DNA of 64,000 bases from Zygaena filipendulae (Eukaryota > Arthropoda > Insecta > Lepidoptera > Zygaenidae), in NCBI GenBank assembly GCA_907165275.2, contig OU015671.1, forward strand, positions 9,269,001-9,333,000, read 5' to 3'. Position 1 is the first letter of the stretch. The number at the start of each line of letters is the position of its first letter. A model generated the notes under the pieces. It saw only the letters and a program-made list of their open reading frames with translations, was not told the origin of the DNA and made no database searches. This document shows positions 51,921 through 63,175 of the stretch, piece after piece. A program made the position numbers and the translations under genes.

Positions 51921-52553
51921 ATATAGAATTATGACTTTAGACCTTGTCATCTTGCCTATTAAACACGGTTCGGAAATAACAAGATATTGTGTTTTTAAAT
52001 ATTACAAAAAAATAAAAAAACGACTAAGATTATTCTGGTCATTTTTAAAATTATCAATATCCAGTTTAGAGTTATTTTTCTTAATATATTTCATAACTTC
52101 TTTATTTTATTTACAATACTGTAGTAAATATTTGATGGTCGATTCACCGAAACTGTCGCCATATCACAAGTAATTAATTATCGTGTAATCATAGAAACTG
52201 GGCGACATTTTCTGCATCCTAAGTAAAATGTTGAGTGATTGACTTCTAGCTAAAATACATACCTACATTCATAATATCAAATATTGAAAAGAAAAATATA
52301 ATTTCCGATACTAAATTCTGATTCCGCTACGGCGTAGCAGCCCGTTATCGTAGCTCTACGCCGGAGCTACGTGAGACGTAGCATCCATTACCCCATACGG
52401 AGCTTCGTAGAGATCCATCTCGGATGTAAATAATGCATTATATTATTGACTTTCAAGTATGGACGTTTCCTGACTTCCGAGTGATTTGATGGAGTACCAA
52501 TATAATTTCATTTTAAAAATTTTGTGGCAAAATAAACAATCCTTACTACAATA
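51921..52553. other. unclassified stretch
   Basis: Open frame 51931-52173 is AT-rich chance reading. 52322-52410 has mirrored GTAGC/GCTAC words (CTACGGCGTAG, GCTCTACGCCGGAGCTACG). Confidence 0.3.
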
Positions 52554-52554
52554 T

Positions 52555-52722
52555 CATAAATGCTAATTGCGAATGTGAGTTTGTTTGTTTGTTACGCTTT
52601 CACGCCCAAACAACTGAACCGTTTTCTGAAATTTCACATACACGTTTTCAGAGGCACAGAAAAAGACAGGGTACTTTTATCCCGGAATTCGAGCGGGATC
52701 TCCGAAATGAACGCGGATATAG
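52555..52722 (+). mobile_element. Helitron-like, both ends decayed
   Basis: TAATTGCGAATGTGAGTTTG, (GTTT)n, TACGCTTTCACGCC, TACTTTTATCCCGGAATTC; the terminal hairpin is degraded. Confidence 0.5.
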
Positions 52723-53986
52723 TAAAAAAAAATTTTCAATGACAAATTAATATTAAGGTAATTTATTTTTATAAATAATATGGTCTTATCTTGTTTTCAA
52801 TATTATTTGATTTTTTTCTATCGTGTATACGTATAAAAATTATATTTTAAGATATATTTTAGGCGCTTCAGTAATTTCTGTCGATCTGTCTGTACGTATT
52901 AAATGCTTTAAGGAAAAACCTATGAAACAGAATTGAATCGAACTTTTTTTTTTAATCTGAACATATATTTTTCTCTTTAATCACAATCGGTTCATTGAAA
53001 ATTTTAAAAGCTAGCTGCTCCCCCGTGGTTTCACCCGCGTTAATGTAGCCTCCCATTACCCTCTACATCAAAACTGACATACAAAATCGCAAAGTTTACC
53101 TCTTTATAACATTCTTAAGTACAGATAAGAGCTTTGCCTATAATTGTTAAGTTTTTCTTTAACTTTTTCTCATCTTTAATCAATTTAATAGCAATAAATA
53201 ATTATTATCATTGTTAATAACACAAAAACATACATTAAAAGTTTAAAAAATGCTCTAAGCTGTAATACTGTTTGTTTATTTATGTTTTCTACCTAACTTT
53301 CCTCTTACTCAAAATTTCTTCAACTTTTAATATCATTCGTTACATTTGTGAACATGTTACATGATAGACGACTTCCTGAAAATTTTATTTTTCTTTCAAA
53401 TAACGACGTTGAAGTTTAATCCTTAAGGTTCAAGATTGAACGAAATAACCGAACGCCCCGTTTAGGATAGTGCACGATGGAATATTTGAATTCGGTACAT
53501 ATTTTCTTTTTCTTTTTTAAAAGTAACATTTTCTGACTCTCAGAACTGTCTCGCTGGCGTTTAGCCAGTATATGACTGAACGTTTTACATGTATTATGCG
53601 CGCAAAGAGGAAGAAAGCACTAACCATACTTATACTTACATACTATACATAGACACTGCCACAATTAAAAAATAAAAAAGTTGTAGTTTGATTTTAGAAC
53701 TTTTAGAATTTGATATTTTATCCTTCAGTAAATGAAATCTTGAAAACACATCTAAAGCTGTTTGTTGACCAGTAGGTCATAGCGAGTGGACGCCTGTCGC
53801 GTTATTTATTCGATATTTTCACCACCGTTCAGCAGCCATTTTGTTTTCCAAGAAAGTAGCTGGTTTAAACATTGGCTGGTACATTGGCAGAATTAAATAA
53901 GATAAATCGCTATAGATTGCCATAGTTGAAAAAGAAGATCTAACGCCACAAACATCTACTGCCTTTAAACGAGCAATTCTTGTATA
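52723..53986. other. mostly unclassified 1.3-kb stretch
   Basis: A Helitron 3' end (hairpin ACGCGGGTGAAACCACGGG, minus strand) lies at 53012-53060. Otherwise AT-rich with no supported gene. Confidence 0.3.
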
Positions 53987-54195
53987 TTAACTTATATGAA
54001 TGTATATAATCTAAATATCGGAAACGGCTTTAACGATTTTAATGAAATTTTGTAAGCAGGGGGTTTCGGGGGCGATTAATCGAGCTAGGTTTCATTTTTA
54101 GAAAACGTCGCTTTATGCGTATTTTCAGGCAGTGAAAATGAGTATTTGGTATTGCTTTTCTATTCAACAACAGATGGCGGTACGAGTGAAGCTCG
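53987..54195 (+). repeat. interspersed repeat C, copy 2
   Basis: CGGAAACGGCTTTAACGATT, GCAGGGGGTTTCGGGGGC, GAAAACGTCG, ending ACAGATGGCGGTACGAGTG. Same orientation as copy 1 at 24.2 kb. Confidence 0.5.
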
Positions 54196-54302
54196 GTCGC
54201 CCAAATATTTCTATTTAAATGGTATCAAATTTTAAATGTTTTGCTCCATAGACGCTCTTCAAGTTAGAACTCCTAAAAAATTAAATCACGTTAGAAACGT
54301 TT

Positions 54303-54595
54303 ATACTAATACACAAATTACAAACACAAACGTGAGTTTGTTTGCTACGCTTTTAAGCCTTAAAGGGTCAACATAGAATACAAAATTTTGCATACCTACA
54401 CGTTACCAGGGATACATAGAAGGACATGACATAGGGTACTTTTTATTCCGGAATTCCCGCGGAACCTCCGAAATTAACGAGGATGAAATCACGTGAAATT
54501 TCACATCATTTTATCAGGGGTACCTACAAATAATATATATATATATATAGGGTACTTTCTATCCCTAAATTCCCGCGGGTGAAACCACAAGGATA
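54303..54595 (+). mobile_element. Helitron-like copy with duplicated 3' part
   Basis: ATACTAATACACAAATTAC through TTTTATTCCGGAATTCCCG, then a second 3' module (GGGTACTTTCTATCCC, GCGGGTGAAACC) separated by a (TA)n run (54535-54550). Neither module retains CTAG. Confidence 0.45.
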
Positions 54596-54599
54596 ATAA

Positions 54600-54865
54600 T
54601 ATAATAATAATAATCCACTTCACAACACACACACCTACTTGATCCCAAACTAAGCTATGAGCTTGTGTCGTGGAAACCAAGCAACACGTGGTATATACTA
54701 CACATATTATTACATATATATTGTACTAAAGATATATATATACACACCCAGACTGGAAAATAGAACCCTATGTTCATCACACAAAGTCCACCCCCACCGG
54801 GAATCGAACCCGGAACCTCTTGATTAGTGGGCAGGCATGGTGACCATTGCGCCAATCGGGTCGTC
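54600..54865 (-). mobile_element. SINE-2, second full-length copy
   Basis: Head GACGACCCGATTGGCGCAATGG with B box GGTTCGATTCC, body as at 29.6 kb, and an (ATT)n-type tail (54595-54612). Confidence 0.72.
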
Positions 54866-55155
54866 AAAACAGCAGCAAGGAACAGCCAGTGTACGTATAA
54901 AATTCTCTTAAAACTCCCAATCGAAGCATCCCGCGACCGTTTAAGTAAAAGAAATATACGTTGGAAATAATTCAATAGAGCCTTCGATATAATTTTAAAG
55001 GTAATAAAAATTTACGAGCTCCCAACTCAAGACGTTATGAGCGATCGTACAAACGGATCACGTACCGCTTTATACAGGATGCGCGAGTCGTTTTGAAAGG
55101 CTACAGCGGAGAGTTCGAATTATCATACACCTGTGAACTCAGCCTTATAAATGTA
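54866..55155. other. repeat-free stretch
   Basis: No repeat words; 55015-55140 is of higher complexity. Possible host sequence, nothing specific. Confidence 0.3.
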
Positions 55156-55386
55156 CTAGCTGTCCCCCGCGATTTCATCCGCGGTAATTTCGGAGTTCCC
55201 GCGGAGGTTGCGGGAAAAAGTACTCTATGTCCTTCAGTTCCCGAGGGAATTTCGGAATAAAAACTATCCTATCTTTTAAGTTGGACCATATTATAAATGG
55301 TTACAAAATTTTATCAAAATCCATTCAGTAGTTTCGGAGTCCATCGCGGACAAACAACGTGACACGTGAATTTTATATATATTAGA
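55156..55386 (-). mobile_element. Helitron-like HelB, complete 231-bp copy
   Basis: Closest in structure to the tandem pair at 3.2-3.6 kb (shares GAGGTTGCGGGAAAAAGTAC and CAGTTCCCGAGGGAATTTC). Confidence 0.72.
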
Positions 55387-55518
55387 TAGCATAATATAAT
55401 ATGTAATAATATGCACTATATACTACGTTTGCTTGGTTTCCACGACACAAGCTTAAGCTTAGTGTGGGATCAAGTTGATCTGTAGGTGGAAAAGTGGCTT
55501 ATTATTATTATTAATTTA
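55387..55518 (+). mobile_element. SINE-2 tail, 5'-truncated
   Basis: ATATACTACGTTTGCTTGG..CCACGACACAAGC..GTGTGGGATCAAGTTGATC then (TTA)n. Confidence 0.6.
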
Positions 55519-55554
55519 ACTGAACTCGCTGCACACATAAATCTTTAGCAAACA

Positions 55555-55670
55555 ATTAACAGTTCTCGGACAAAAAAGTACATGACATGCTTGCAGGGAT
55601 CGAACTCGCGACACATGACGTTGCAGTTCATTTTGCGAACAAAAAGACTATAGACCAACGGCTATAATAT
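55555..55670 (-). mobile_element. possible SINE head
   Basis: On the minus strand GAGTTCGATCCCTGC resembles a B box, with a weak A-box-like word upstream. No tail identified. Confidence 0.3.
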
Positions 55671-55689
55671 TTTAATATCTAGGTCACCG

Positions 55690-55885
55690 AGCTACGCTTG
55701 TTGTGTATAGCGCCATCTGTTGTTAAGTAGAAAAACAAACACTCATTTTTCATTGCCTGAAAACACGGACAAAACGACGTTTTCTAAAAATGAAACCTAG
55801 CTATATCGATTTATCGCCCCTGAAACCCCCCGCATACAAAATTTCATGAAAATCGTTGGAGCCGTTTATATATATATATATAATT
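55690..55885 (-). repeat. interspersed repeat C, copy 3
   Basis: Reverse complement of copies 1 and 2 (CGGCTCCAACGATTTTCATG.., GGGGGGTTTCAGGGG). Ends in a (TA)n run. Confidence 0.5.
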
Positions 55886-56218
55886 GCTCGTTTAACGATA
55901 GTAGATTATTCCATATTCTTTGTTCATAAGTTTTCTGATTTTATCCGATTAAATGTTGCCTTCTCTCTTTCCAAAATAAAGCTGAATTTGCCAAAGAATG
56001 TAGGAAAGAAAAAGAAGGCCTTACAAAAACATTCATGCTGTAGCGTGACACCAATCCACCGTTAAAGTGTTTGAAACACAGAACGACGAGTCGTGGAGAA
56101 ATGATAGGATAAAGTTTCCATAAGAAAAATTTTATTACCTCCTCGCATAATCTCTACTGGGAAGTATCGTCAGTGAATAAATAAAGTGACACTGTTCCAA
56201 AACTTATACACATACGTA
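55886..56218. other. unclassified stretch
   Basis: Nothing recognised. Confidence 0.3.
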
Positions 56219-56377
56219 CCAGCTGTTTCATCCGCGGTTTCACCCGTGTAAAATTCCCTCTGGAACTGAGTTTAGATAATCCCCCGAGAACACATTTTAT
56301 CGGAATAAAAGTATTTGATTATGTTGCTTTCTGTCGCTGACAGAATTTTTGAATCCGATCAGCAGTTTCAGAAATTA
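56219..56377 (-). mobile_element. Helitron-like fragment, divergent
   Basis: Hairpin ACACGGGTGAAACCGCGG with a duplicated half; internal part ATCGGATTCAAAAATTCTG. It abuts the next Helitron head to head. Confidence 0.42.
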
Positions 56378-56378
56378 A

Positions 56379-56621
56379 TCCTACTAATATTATATATTAT
56401 ATACTATATAATATTATAAACGTGAAAGTTTGTAAGTATGTATGGATGGATGGATGGATGGATGTTTGTTACTCTTTCACGCAAAAACTACTGGATGGAT
56501 TTAAATGAAACTTTACAATAATATAGCTTATACATCTGATTAACACATAGGATACTTTTTATCCCGGAATTCCCGCGGGAACTCTGAAATTAACGCGGGT
56601 GAAACCGGAGGGCACAACTAG
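56379..56621 (+). mobile_element. Helitron-like HelE with (GGAT)n microsatellite
   Basis: TCCTACTAATATTATATATT left (with an extra palindromic TATA insert), CTAG right. (GGAT)5 at 56443-56464. Same subfamily as 42989-43200 in opposite orientation. Confidence 0.72.
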
Positions 56622-56789
56622 TCAATACAAATAAATAAACATTCCCAATTAATTTTTTTTTTTCATTATAATCCAAACAACACAAGAACAAAGTGTTTTC
56701 CCCTTAGTAGAGACAATAAAAAAGCATTATCAGACACATTCTTAGCATAGCCTTGTTTAGAAGTTTAGGTCAAATTTAAAACGTTCGTG

Positions 56790-57078
56790 CGAGAAGACCG
56801 GGGATAAAAAGTCCTTTCTCCTGACAACGAATACGAAAAATCTTATGATGATCAGTTGGGTAGTTAAAGCGTGAATGCGTAACGAACAAACAAATAAACA
56901 AACATTCACATCTATACATAATATAAAAAGGATGTGTTCTTTGTATGACGTATAGGCATCCGATAAGAAAGGATTTTTGAAAATTCAACCTCTGAGGTGA
57001 TGAAAAGGTGTTTGCATAGTTTGTATAGAACAATTCATCTTCGAAATTATCGCGGGTGAAACCGCGCGGGATAGCTAG
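56790..57078 (+). mobile_element. composite of two Helitron-like pieces
   Basis: 56797-56925 is a minus-oriented internal and 5' part. 56926-57078 ends in a plus-oriented module ATCGCGGGTGAAACCGCGCGGG..CTAG. The two are in opposite orientation, so this is a rearranged copy. Confidence 0.45.
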
Positions 57079-57098
57079 TTTTAATATAACAATAGTAA

Positions 57099-57302
57099 GG
57101 GCGGGCGCCCACGAGCAACTTTTGTCTTCGCAACTAATTTGTCTTTCACATCAAGTCTACGGGTTAGTATGAAAGTGCGTCAAAAGTCTCCTGAGTCCTG
57201 ACTGTCGCGTCGCTACATGTGCGCACTTTCATACTAACCCGTAGACTTGATGTGAAAGACAAATTAGTTGCGAAGACAAAAGTTGCTCGTGGGCGCCCGC
57301 CC
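57099..57302. mobile_element. perfect foldback MITE with GGGCGGGCGCCC ends
   Basis: 204 bp: two exactly complementary 81-bp arms around a 42-bp centre, with TAA on both sides (57096-57098, 57303-57305). The 3-bp TAA target fits PIF/Harbinger-like MITEs. Perfect arms imply recent insertion or conversion. No relative elsewhere in the window. Confidence 0.85.
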
Positions 57303-57926
57303 TAAGAATAACTATCGATATCAGTATAACACTGGAGATAGATAGCAAATGTTTTTTTAATAGAAAACTTTGAATGCTGGACGAAGCAATGTGTCTCTGT
57401 CTCTGTTTTGGTTTGTCACTTAACCAGCCAGTGCCCTGCAAAGTTCCAGAGGTAAACGACATTATGATTATAGATACTCTCCAACCGAACGCAACTTGCG
57501 TTCTCAATTTCCTAGAGTATTTTTCTATGTATTATTTTTTTTTTTAGATTTTAAGACAAAAATCGCATACAGAACATCCTCCTTTAATGAGTCCCTCATT
57601 CGACTTTACAACTGCACATTTTCCATAAATGAATAGGTAGAATTGAATAACAAAATAAATTGGTTCGCACGCTATCATGACTGTCAAATAAAATACGAGA
57701 GAAGCCTGTAAGTGTCACTATGACACCAAATAAATATATAAGATTCCATCCGGTCCCCTTGTCACACCTCTGTCTTTGGCGTGACATATAGTTTTGCCAC
57801 AAGCGAAAATACTGGCCAAGTGAGAGTTGATTGCCGGGGATCCCGAAGGTTCGGTCGCAAATAAGTACCACGACCCGACGGCCAGTTTCGAATAAAGAAT
57901 ATTTTTTTAACGTAACCAGTTACGTC
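57303..57926. other. unclassified stretch
   Basis: Two minus-strand open frames (57229-57507, the first part inside the foldback element, and 57596-57871) are not recognisable. 57780-57890 is GC-richer. A decayed retroelement or host piece is possible. Confidence 0.25.
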
Positions 57927-58110
57927 TTTTTTTTATGTCATAGGGGGCAAACGGGCAAGTGGTACACCTGATGGTAAGTGATTACCGCCGCCCATGGACA
58001 TCTGCAACACCAGAAGGCAAGCAGGTGCGTTGCCGACCTGGAATGGGAATGGGAACTGGCTTTCAAGTGGGGCTGCCGAAACACACCGTTAGGTGCTTGG
58101 CGACAGGTGC
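57927..58110 (-). mobile_element. SINE-1, 5'-truncated
   Basis: T-run, TATGTCATAGGGGGCAAACG through GGGGCTGCCGAAACACACCG, then a short slip repeat of GGTGCTTGG. Longer than the other truncated copies. Confidence 0.65.
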
Positions 58111-58594
58111 TTGGTGCTTGAAGACATCATAGTATTTTTTTATCTAGTTAAGTTGTCGAACGATATGGTGCTGCTCGGCATATAGCCATAGACACGTAGA
58201 GAACGGGTACGGCCCGTGTCTGTCGGCGTCTGCGCGGTCGTGTCACGATAGACATAGGTAAGTAACGTACGTTAATGCGGACTGTATAGGAGAATATTAT
58301 TTTGTCTGCCACGGAACGTGTCTGGCACGCTCAATGTCGGTAGATATAATTGAACCTTAAAGCGGCTTAATATTACGTTTGGAGGACTCAGTCTTCCAGC
58401 CATTACCTATGTATAATAGAAGTTATAGTGAAGGATCCATCTAATTGTGAACTAGACAGGACTATTTTCTCGTCCATTGAAGCGTTGTCATTGCTTCTAC
58501 ACAGACGGACGTACGATACTGTTTGGTGTTATTTTGTATACGTGTCCAATGTATTATGTTCATTTATTTGTTTGTTTATTTACTTATTTTGTGA
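58111..58594. other. unclassified stretch
   Basis: A strong donor-like CATAGGTAAGTAAC at 58254-58267 follows a GC-richer ~90 bp. No open frame supports an exon. Confidence 0.25.
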
Positions 58595-58683
58595 ATTTCA
58601 TGATGATTGGTTGAGCCGATAATGCGTGAAAGCGTAACACATAAACAAACAAACTCACTCACGCATTTATTATAATACGGATT
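58595..58683 (-). mobile_element. Helitron-like 5' fragment
   Basis: ATAATAAATGCGTGAGTGAG and TACGCTTTCACGCATTATCG on the minus strand; the 3' part is missing. Confidence 0.45.
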
Positions 58684-58939
58684 ATTTTGAACACTCGGAA
58701 AACTTGGGTCAAAGTCATAGTCAAGTAATTTTATTCAAAATTTGGTCCATAATGTGGCTCTTTTTAATTTTATTATGACAACATTAGCATTTTGCTACCT
58801 GTGTTAGAGAATTTCTAAGGTATTGTTAATATTACCGAAGGCATGGGTTGCCTTATCTATTAGGTAGATATATGTATATAAATAAAATTGAAATGTCGGT
58901 TCGTAATTCCAAATTTACAGCTTTTTACTAAATGCATAA

Positions 58940-59193
58940 TTATGAAAGTTAGTACCTATATACCGTACTTATTACATAAAAAATCATTTTTTTATTTTTG
59001 TCTGTCTGTCTGTCCGTCCATCCGTCTGTTTATTCCGGCTAATATCTAAAACGGCTGGACCAATTTTAACGGGACTTTCACTGGCAGACAGCTGATTTTA
59101 CAGGTAGTAGCTTAGGCTACTTTTATTTTAGAAAAAAAAAATTCCTGCGGGAATTCCGAAACTCACGCAGATAAAACCGCGGGGCGCAGCTAG
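58940..59193 (+). mobile_element. Helitron-like HelF with (GTCT)n
   Basis: (GTCT)n at 59001-59016, CTAATATCTAAAACGGCTGG, TGGCAGACAGCTGATTTTAC, hairpin and CTAG at 59190-59193. Confidence 0.6.
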
Positions 59194-59388
59194 CTGGGAA
59201 TAATTAACGAAACAATTGACAGACGGACAGCGAATAGCTACCTGACTTTAATTAATTATTTGCCGAAGGAAACGGTCGGCGAGTCTCAAATCACCTGTTC
59301 CTGTCGGCATTGTAAACGTGGTTGAGGGCGTGTGCTTCATTTAACTTTAATTAGTGTTGTACATACAAAATTACTTTGGGCTCGTACC
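59194..59388. other. repeat-free stretch
   Basis: Contains TTAATTAATTA (homeodomain-like core sites) near 59250. Nothing more can be supported. Confidence 0.25.
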
Positions 59389-59512
59389 TATACAACGTGT
59401 TAATATAAATTAAGTGAAAACTAGAAAGTAGTTTGCTCAGAATCGACTTACGAATCGATCGCACTATGTTTTAATATAGGTCATATCTTTTCATTTTTAC
59501 GAGCCCATGTCT
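59389..59512 (+). mobile_element. MITE family X, copy X5 (left third only)
   Basis: Left end to GAGCCCATGTCT; the right two thirds are absent. Confidence 0.6.
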
Positions 59513-59686
59513 GGCAGTTACACTCGTATTAATTTGAGGAAAATAACTAACTAAAATATTTTATACCACAGCTAATCGGTAACGCAGCGTACGCAATGGA
59601 AGCTCTAAAAAGAAATATTTTTTTACCGTTATAGGAACATTTTTTATTGCTACGCCGCTCGTACTGGTCTTACCGTGATGATATAT

Positions 59687-59920
59687 GGACATAGATAAGC
59701 AATAGTGTGTTAACCCACACTGGAGAAATTTTGATTAAATTTAAGTTTTAAAATTATAGCGCCATTTTGTGTCAAATTTTTATGTTCAATATTTAGTTAC
59801 ATATTTAAACAATGTAATAAGGTAAACACATAATTAAAAAACGTTCTCTAACTCTCAATAAATCGTTCTAAATCAATAACTTCATTTTGTGGGTTAACAT
59901 GTTATTGCTTATCTGCATCC
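59687..59920 (+). mobile_element. MITE family Y, copy Y7
   Basis: 234 bp, ATAT duplicated at 59683-59686 and 59921-59924. Confidence 0.85.
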
Positions 59921-59924
59921 ATAT

Positions 59925-60466
59925 AGCCTATAGCCTTCCTCGATAAACGGGCTATCTAACACTGAAAGAATTTCAGTAGTTTCAGATATTAGCACGTTCA
60001 AGCAAACAAAAAAACTCTTCAGCTTTTTAATATTAGTATAGATATGTGAACATCAAACGTACCTATTGTGCTGCACCGCTTTTTGTTAAGATTATTTTTT
60101 TTTACATAGCTAAGGGTTGTCTTGGAGAGATCGCAATTACACGATAACACCGCCAAGACGTTCTTTCGCGGCTTGTTATAATATCATTATTGAAAGTAAA
60201 ATATAAACCCCTAACTTAACTGCTTTTGCGGGCTGGGCTATTTGATTGAGGTGGCATGTAACTTCATTCTTATGTAACTTCATTCTGCCGTTTATAAATG
60301 TTAAGTTATATATTTTTTGTTTTGTGATGTTCACCTGTAAGTAATTGTGCAATGAGCACAATACCAGTAATTTTGTTTTCTTTATTGATGTATTGTAACA
60401 ATTGTTGGTAAACTTTTTTGAATAAATAAATAAATAAATAAATGTCATTTGTTATTATGTCTTATG
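59925..60466. other. retroelement tail and unclassified sequence
   Basis: An (AAAT)n tail at 60422-60443 after TTTTTTGAATAAAT marks a plus-strand retroelement 3' end. 60020-60200 has nothing. Confidence 0.35.
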
Positions 60467-60670
60467 CTAGCTGTCCCCCGCGGTGTCGCCCGCGGTAATT
60501 TCGGAGTTTCCGCGGAAATTCCAGGACAAAATATAGATGTTAACCTTCCTCATGAATTACTCTATCTATTGGTGAAAACCGGATGAAAATCCACTGCGTA
60601 GTTTTAAAAATCTATGCATTCCTACATACTTAGCGACAGACAGCGGGAAGCGTATTTGTTTTATACTATT
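60467..60670 (-). mobile_element. Helitron-like HelD, complete
   Basis: CTAG at 60467, hairpin ACCGCGGGCGACACCGCGG (loop changed but arms intact), HelD words as at 29.1 kb. Confidence 0.62.
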
Positions 60671-60671
60671 G

Positions 60672-60862
60672 TAAGCTTTACTATTATTTACGAATGTGAG
60701 ATTTTTTGTTACGCTTTTACGCCATAAGGGCTCAACCGATAATCATGAAATTTTGCATACACGTTGTCAGAGGTACAAAAAATGACAAAGGGTACTTTTT
60801 ATCCGAGAATTTCCGGGGGAACTCTGAAATTAAAGCTGATGAAACCACGGGAAACAATTAGC
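60672..60862 (+). mobile_element. Helitron-like, decayed 3' end
   Basis: TTACTATTATTTACGAATG left, GGGCTCAACCGATAATCATG, terminus AATTAG. Lies head to head with the HelD copy. Confidence 0.55.
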
Positions 60863-61319
60863 ATTAAACCCTTAATATTATAATTGCGAATATGTTTAAA
60901 ATTCAATTTAATTTATATACTTTCTGCAGAATTTTCCTCGCCTATTTTTCATATTTTATCAATAACTTTTTAAATAAAATATCTAAGAAGATACGATTTC
61001 CCTGCAAAGAACTGTAGCCGCCGAGGTGCTCCATAGATTGGAAGTCACAAACTCACAATAGTTCGCAACAAAATGTTGGTAACTAAGTGCAAACTGCGGC
61101 AGTTTATGTCGTTAACTTCGCCTTATAAATCTAGAGTCGGTTATAACACGCGAGCCGTACATTATGTGGGCACAATAATTATATACCGGTTGGCCACAGA
61201 AGCGTTTCGCTAACAAAAACTTTTGCGAAATTGCGTTCTGAAATTTAACACCCCGTATACGCACATAAACAGTGCATAGTAGTGTTGGGGCTTCACATTG
61301 TTTACAAAAAAACTATGTA
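60863..61319. other. unclassified stretch
   Basis: Nothing recognised. Confidence 0.3.
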
Positions 61320-61541
61320 CAGGCCACATATTCAAGTATACCACCTTGTAAAATTTATATTTTTTGTTAAACGTCTTTATGAAGTTGTAAATTGCCGTTT
61401 TTGCAGTTCCAAGCTCCAAATTCTAATACAAACGAAAAACGAATATTACAGCTGCAAAAATGGCAACTTATAACGTCATAAAGACGTTTTACAAACAGTA
61501 TAAATTTTACAAGGTGGTATAGTTATTTATGTGGCCCACTG
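61320..61541. mobile_element. Tc1/mariner-like MITE with ~80-bp inverted arms
   Basis: 222 bp between TA dinucleotides (61318-61319, 61542-61543). Right end complement CAGTGGGCCACATAAATA; the left has CAGGCCACATATTC (3-bp loss). The arms share TACCACCTTGTAAAATTTAT and AACGTCTTTATGA with scattered mismatches. Confidence 0.7.
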
Positions 61542-61604
61542 TACATATATGTACATGTATATGTACAGTGTATATGTACAGTGGGTGGGTATATATATAA
61601 AATA

Positions 61605-61949
61605 CTAGCTGTTCCCAGTGGTTTTACCTGCGGCAATTTCGGAGTTCCCGTAAGAGTTTGGCGATAAAAAGTACCCTATGTCACTCAGGATCACTGTAAC
61701 TTCCTGTAAGAAAAAGAATCTTCAAAATCGGTACAGTAGATCCAGAGATAGCTGTTCCACGCATTTTCACCAGCGGTAATGTCGGAGTTTCCGCGGGAAT
61801 TCCGGATTGCAATATAGCCTTTATTAATCAGTGATAACGTAGCATTCAAAAGGTGAAAGAATTTTTAAAATCGGTCCAGTACTTTTTGAGCCAGTTTGTT
61901 ACAAACATACTTACATACACACCTTTCCACTTAATAATATTAGTATAGA
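61605..61949 (-). mobile_element. Helitron-like HelC with two 3' modules
   Basis: CTAG at 61605, two hairpin modules in series (61605-61650 and ~61747-61810), 5' end TCTATACTAATATTATTAAG. Same layout as 11642-11966. Confidence 0.65.
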
Positions 61950-62066
61950 AATAGAGCAGACTGCGCTAGTGGTGGCAAAGCGTGGCGAAATTAGGCTATA
62001 TTGCATAAGTTACACATGATGCAACTATTTGTGGAATCTAAGCTAAGTTGAACTAATTACTATTTG

Positions 62067-62625
62067 ATACAACGTGTTAATGAATTGACAGAAAACTAGA
62101 AAGTAGTTTGTTCAAAATCGACTTCCGAATCGATCGCACCATGTTTTAATATAGGTTATTTTTTTTTTCATTTTTACTAGCCCATGTCTAAATTATTTAT
62201 AATACAACTAGCTGTCCCCCGCGATTCCATCCGCGGTAATTTCAGAGTTCCCGCGGGAATTCCGGGATAAAAACTATCCTATCTTTTAAGTTGGACCATT
62301 TTATGAATGGTTACAAAATTTTATCAAAATCCGTTCAGTAGTTTCGGAGTCCATCGCGGACAAACAACGTGACACGTGATTTATATATATTAGAAGATAT
62401 TTGGTGCGTACGCTGCCCGTAGCAAAAAAATCGAATCGTTCACTGACTGCACGTAGGCGCGGGCGTAGCGCTTGAAGTTTTGTAGATAGTTCACCTCCAA
62501 ACTAATGTTGAATAACTTTAAGAATATTATTTTTTTCTACAAAATTTCCATTTTAGTCATATTACTGTTTATTTTTTTTAAATAGGGTGTATCAGGTTTT
62601 TGGTCGATTCATTAACACGTTGTAT
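62067..62625 (+). mobile_element. MITE family X, copy X6 split by a Helitron
   Basis: Left part to TTTATAATACAA (62207), then HelB, then TATTTGGTGCGTACGC onward to the right end. The break falls exactly between A and T. Confidence 0.72.
62208..62394 (-). mobile_element. Helitron-like HelB nested in X6
   Basis: CTAG at 62208-62211 through 5'-TCTAATATATA. Three extra bases (AGA) separate it from the resumed X sequence, so the 5' terminus may be TCTTCTAATATA. Confidence 0.72.
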
Positions 62626-63091
62626 AATAAACAATTTCATGTGTCTAATACAAATGAGAAATAGACCATGATTATTAGGTACTTATTAAAGAGAAAATAT
62701 TGCGTGAAATGAATAAACATTGTCATTATTATTATTAAATATTTGTGCACTTTTCAAATATAACTGAAGCAAATCTTCAATTTAAAAAGGTACTGCTACG
62801 CCAAAGCGGTACGAATAGTACTGAAAAGGTATTTATTCCTGTACTATGTTAAAAACGTGCTTCCGAAGGAAATAATCGTTGCAAGTTTGTCTTCATACAA
62901 ATCGTATGAACTTGCCTTATTTATTTTAAACTATGTCTGTGTAAAAAACACTGTTTTGATTGAAAACAAAGGGTCAAACCGAATAATGCGAAGACTTATA
63001 AATGAGGACGGGGGCGAGAAAGGAGTGCGGCGACCGTAGCAATAGCACAACACCCTGTGTTATTTTCTTTTATAAATACAAAATATCGTAT
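62626..63091. other. unclassified stretch
   Basis: Open frame 62857-63039 has no recognised family. Nothing else. Confidence 0.25.
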
Positions 63092-63175
63092 ACTATTATC
63101 AATGCGAAAATGAGTTCGTTTGTTTGTTACGCTCTCACGCCTTAACGGCGCAACCTATCATCATAAAAATTAATA
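63092..63175 (+). mobile_element. Helitron-like 5' fragment
   Basis: TACTATTATCAATGCGAAAA, (GTTT)n, TACGCTCTCACGCCTTAACG; truncated before the 3' module. Confidence 0.45.

Noticed and set aside
52021..52173. Hydrophobic open frame as a small membrane protein
   Set aside because: AT-rich chance reading in unclassified sequence; no conservation evidence available.
54655..54975. Minus-strand 106-codon open frame as a gene
   Set aside because: Most of it is translated SINE-2, including its tRNA-like head.
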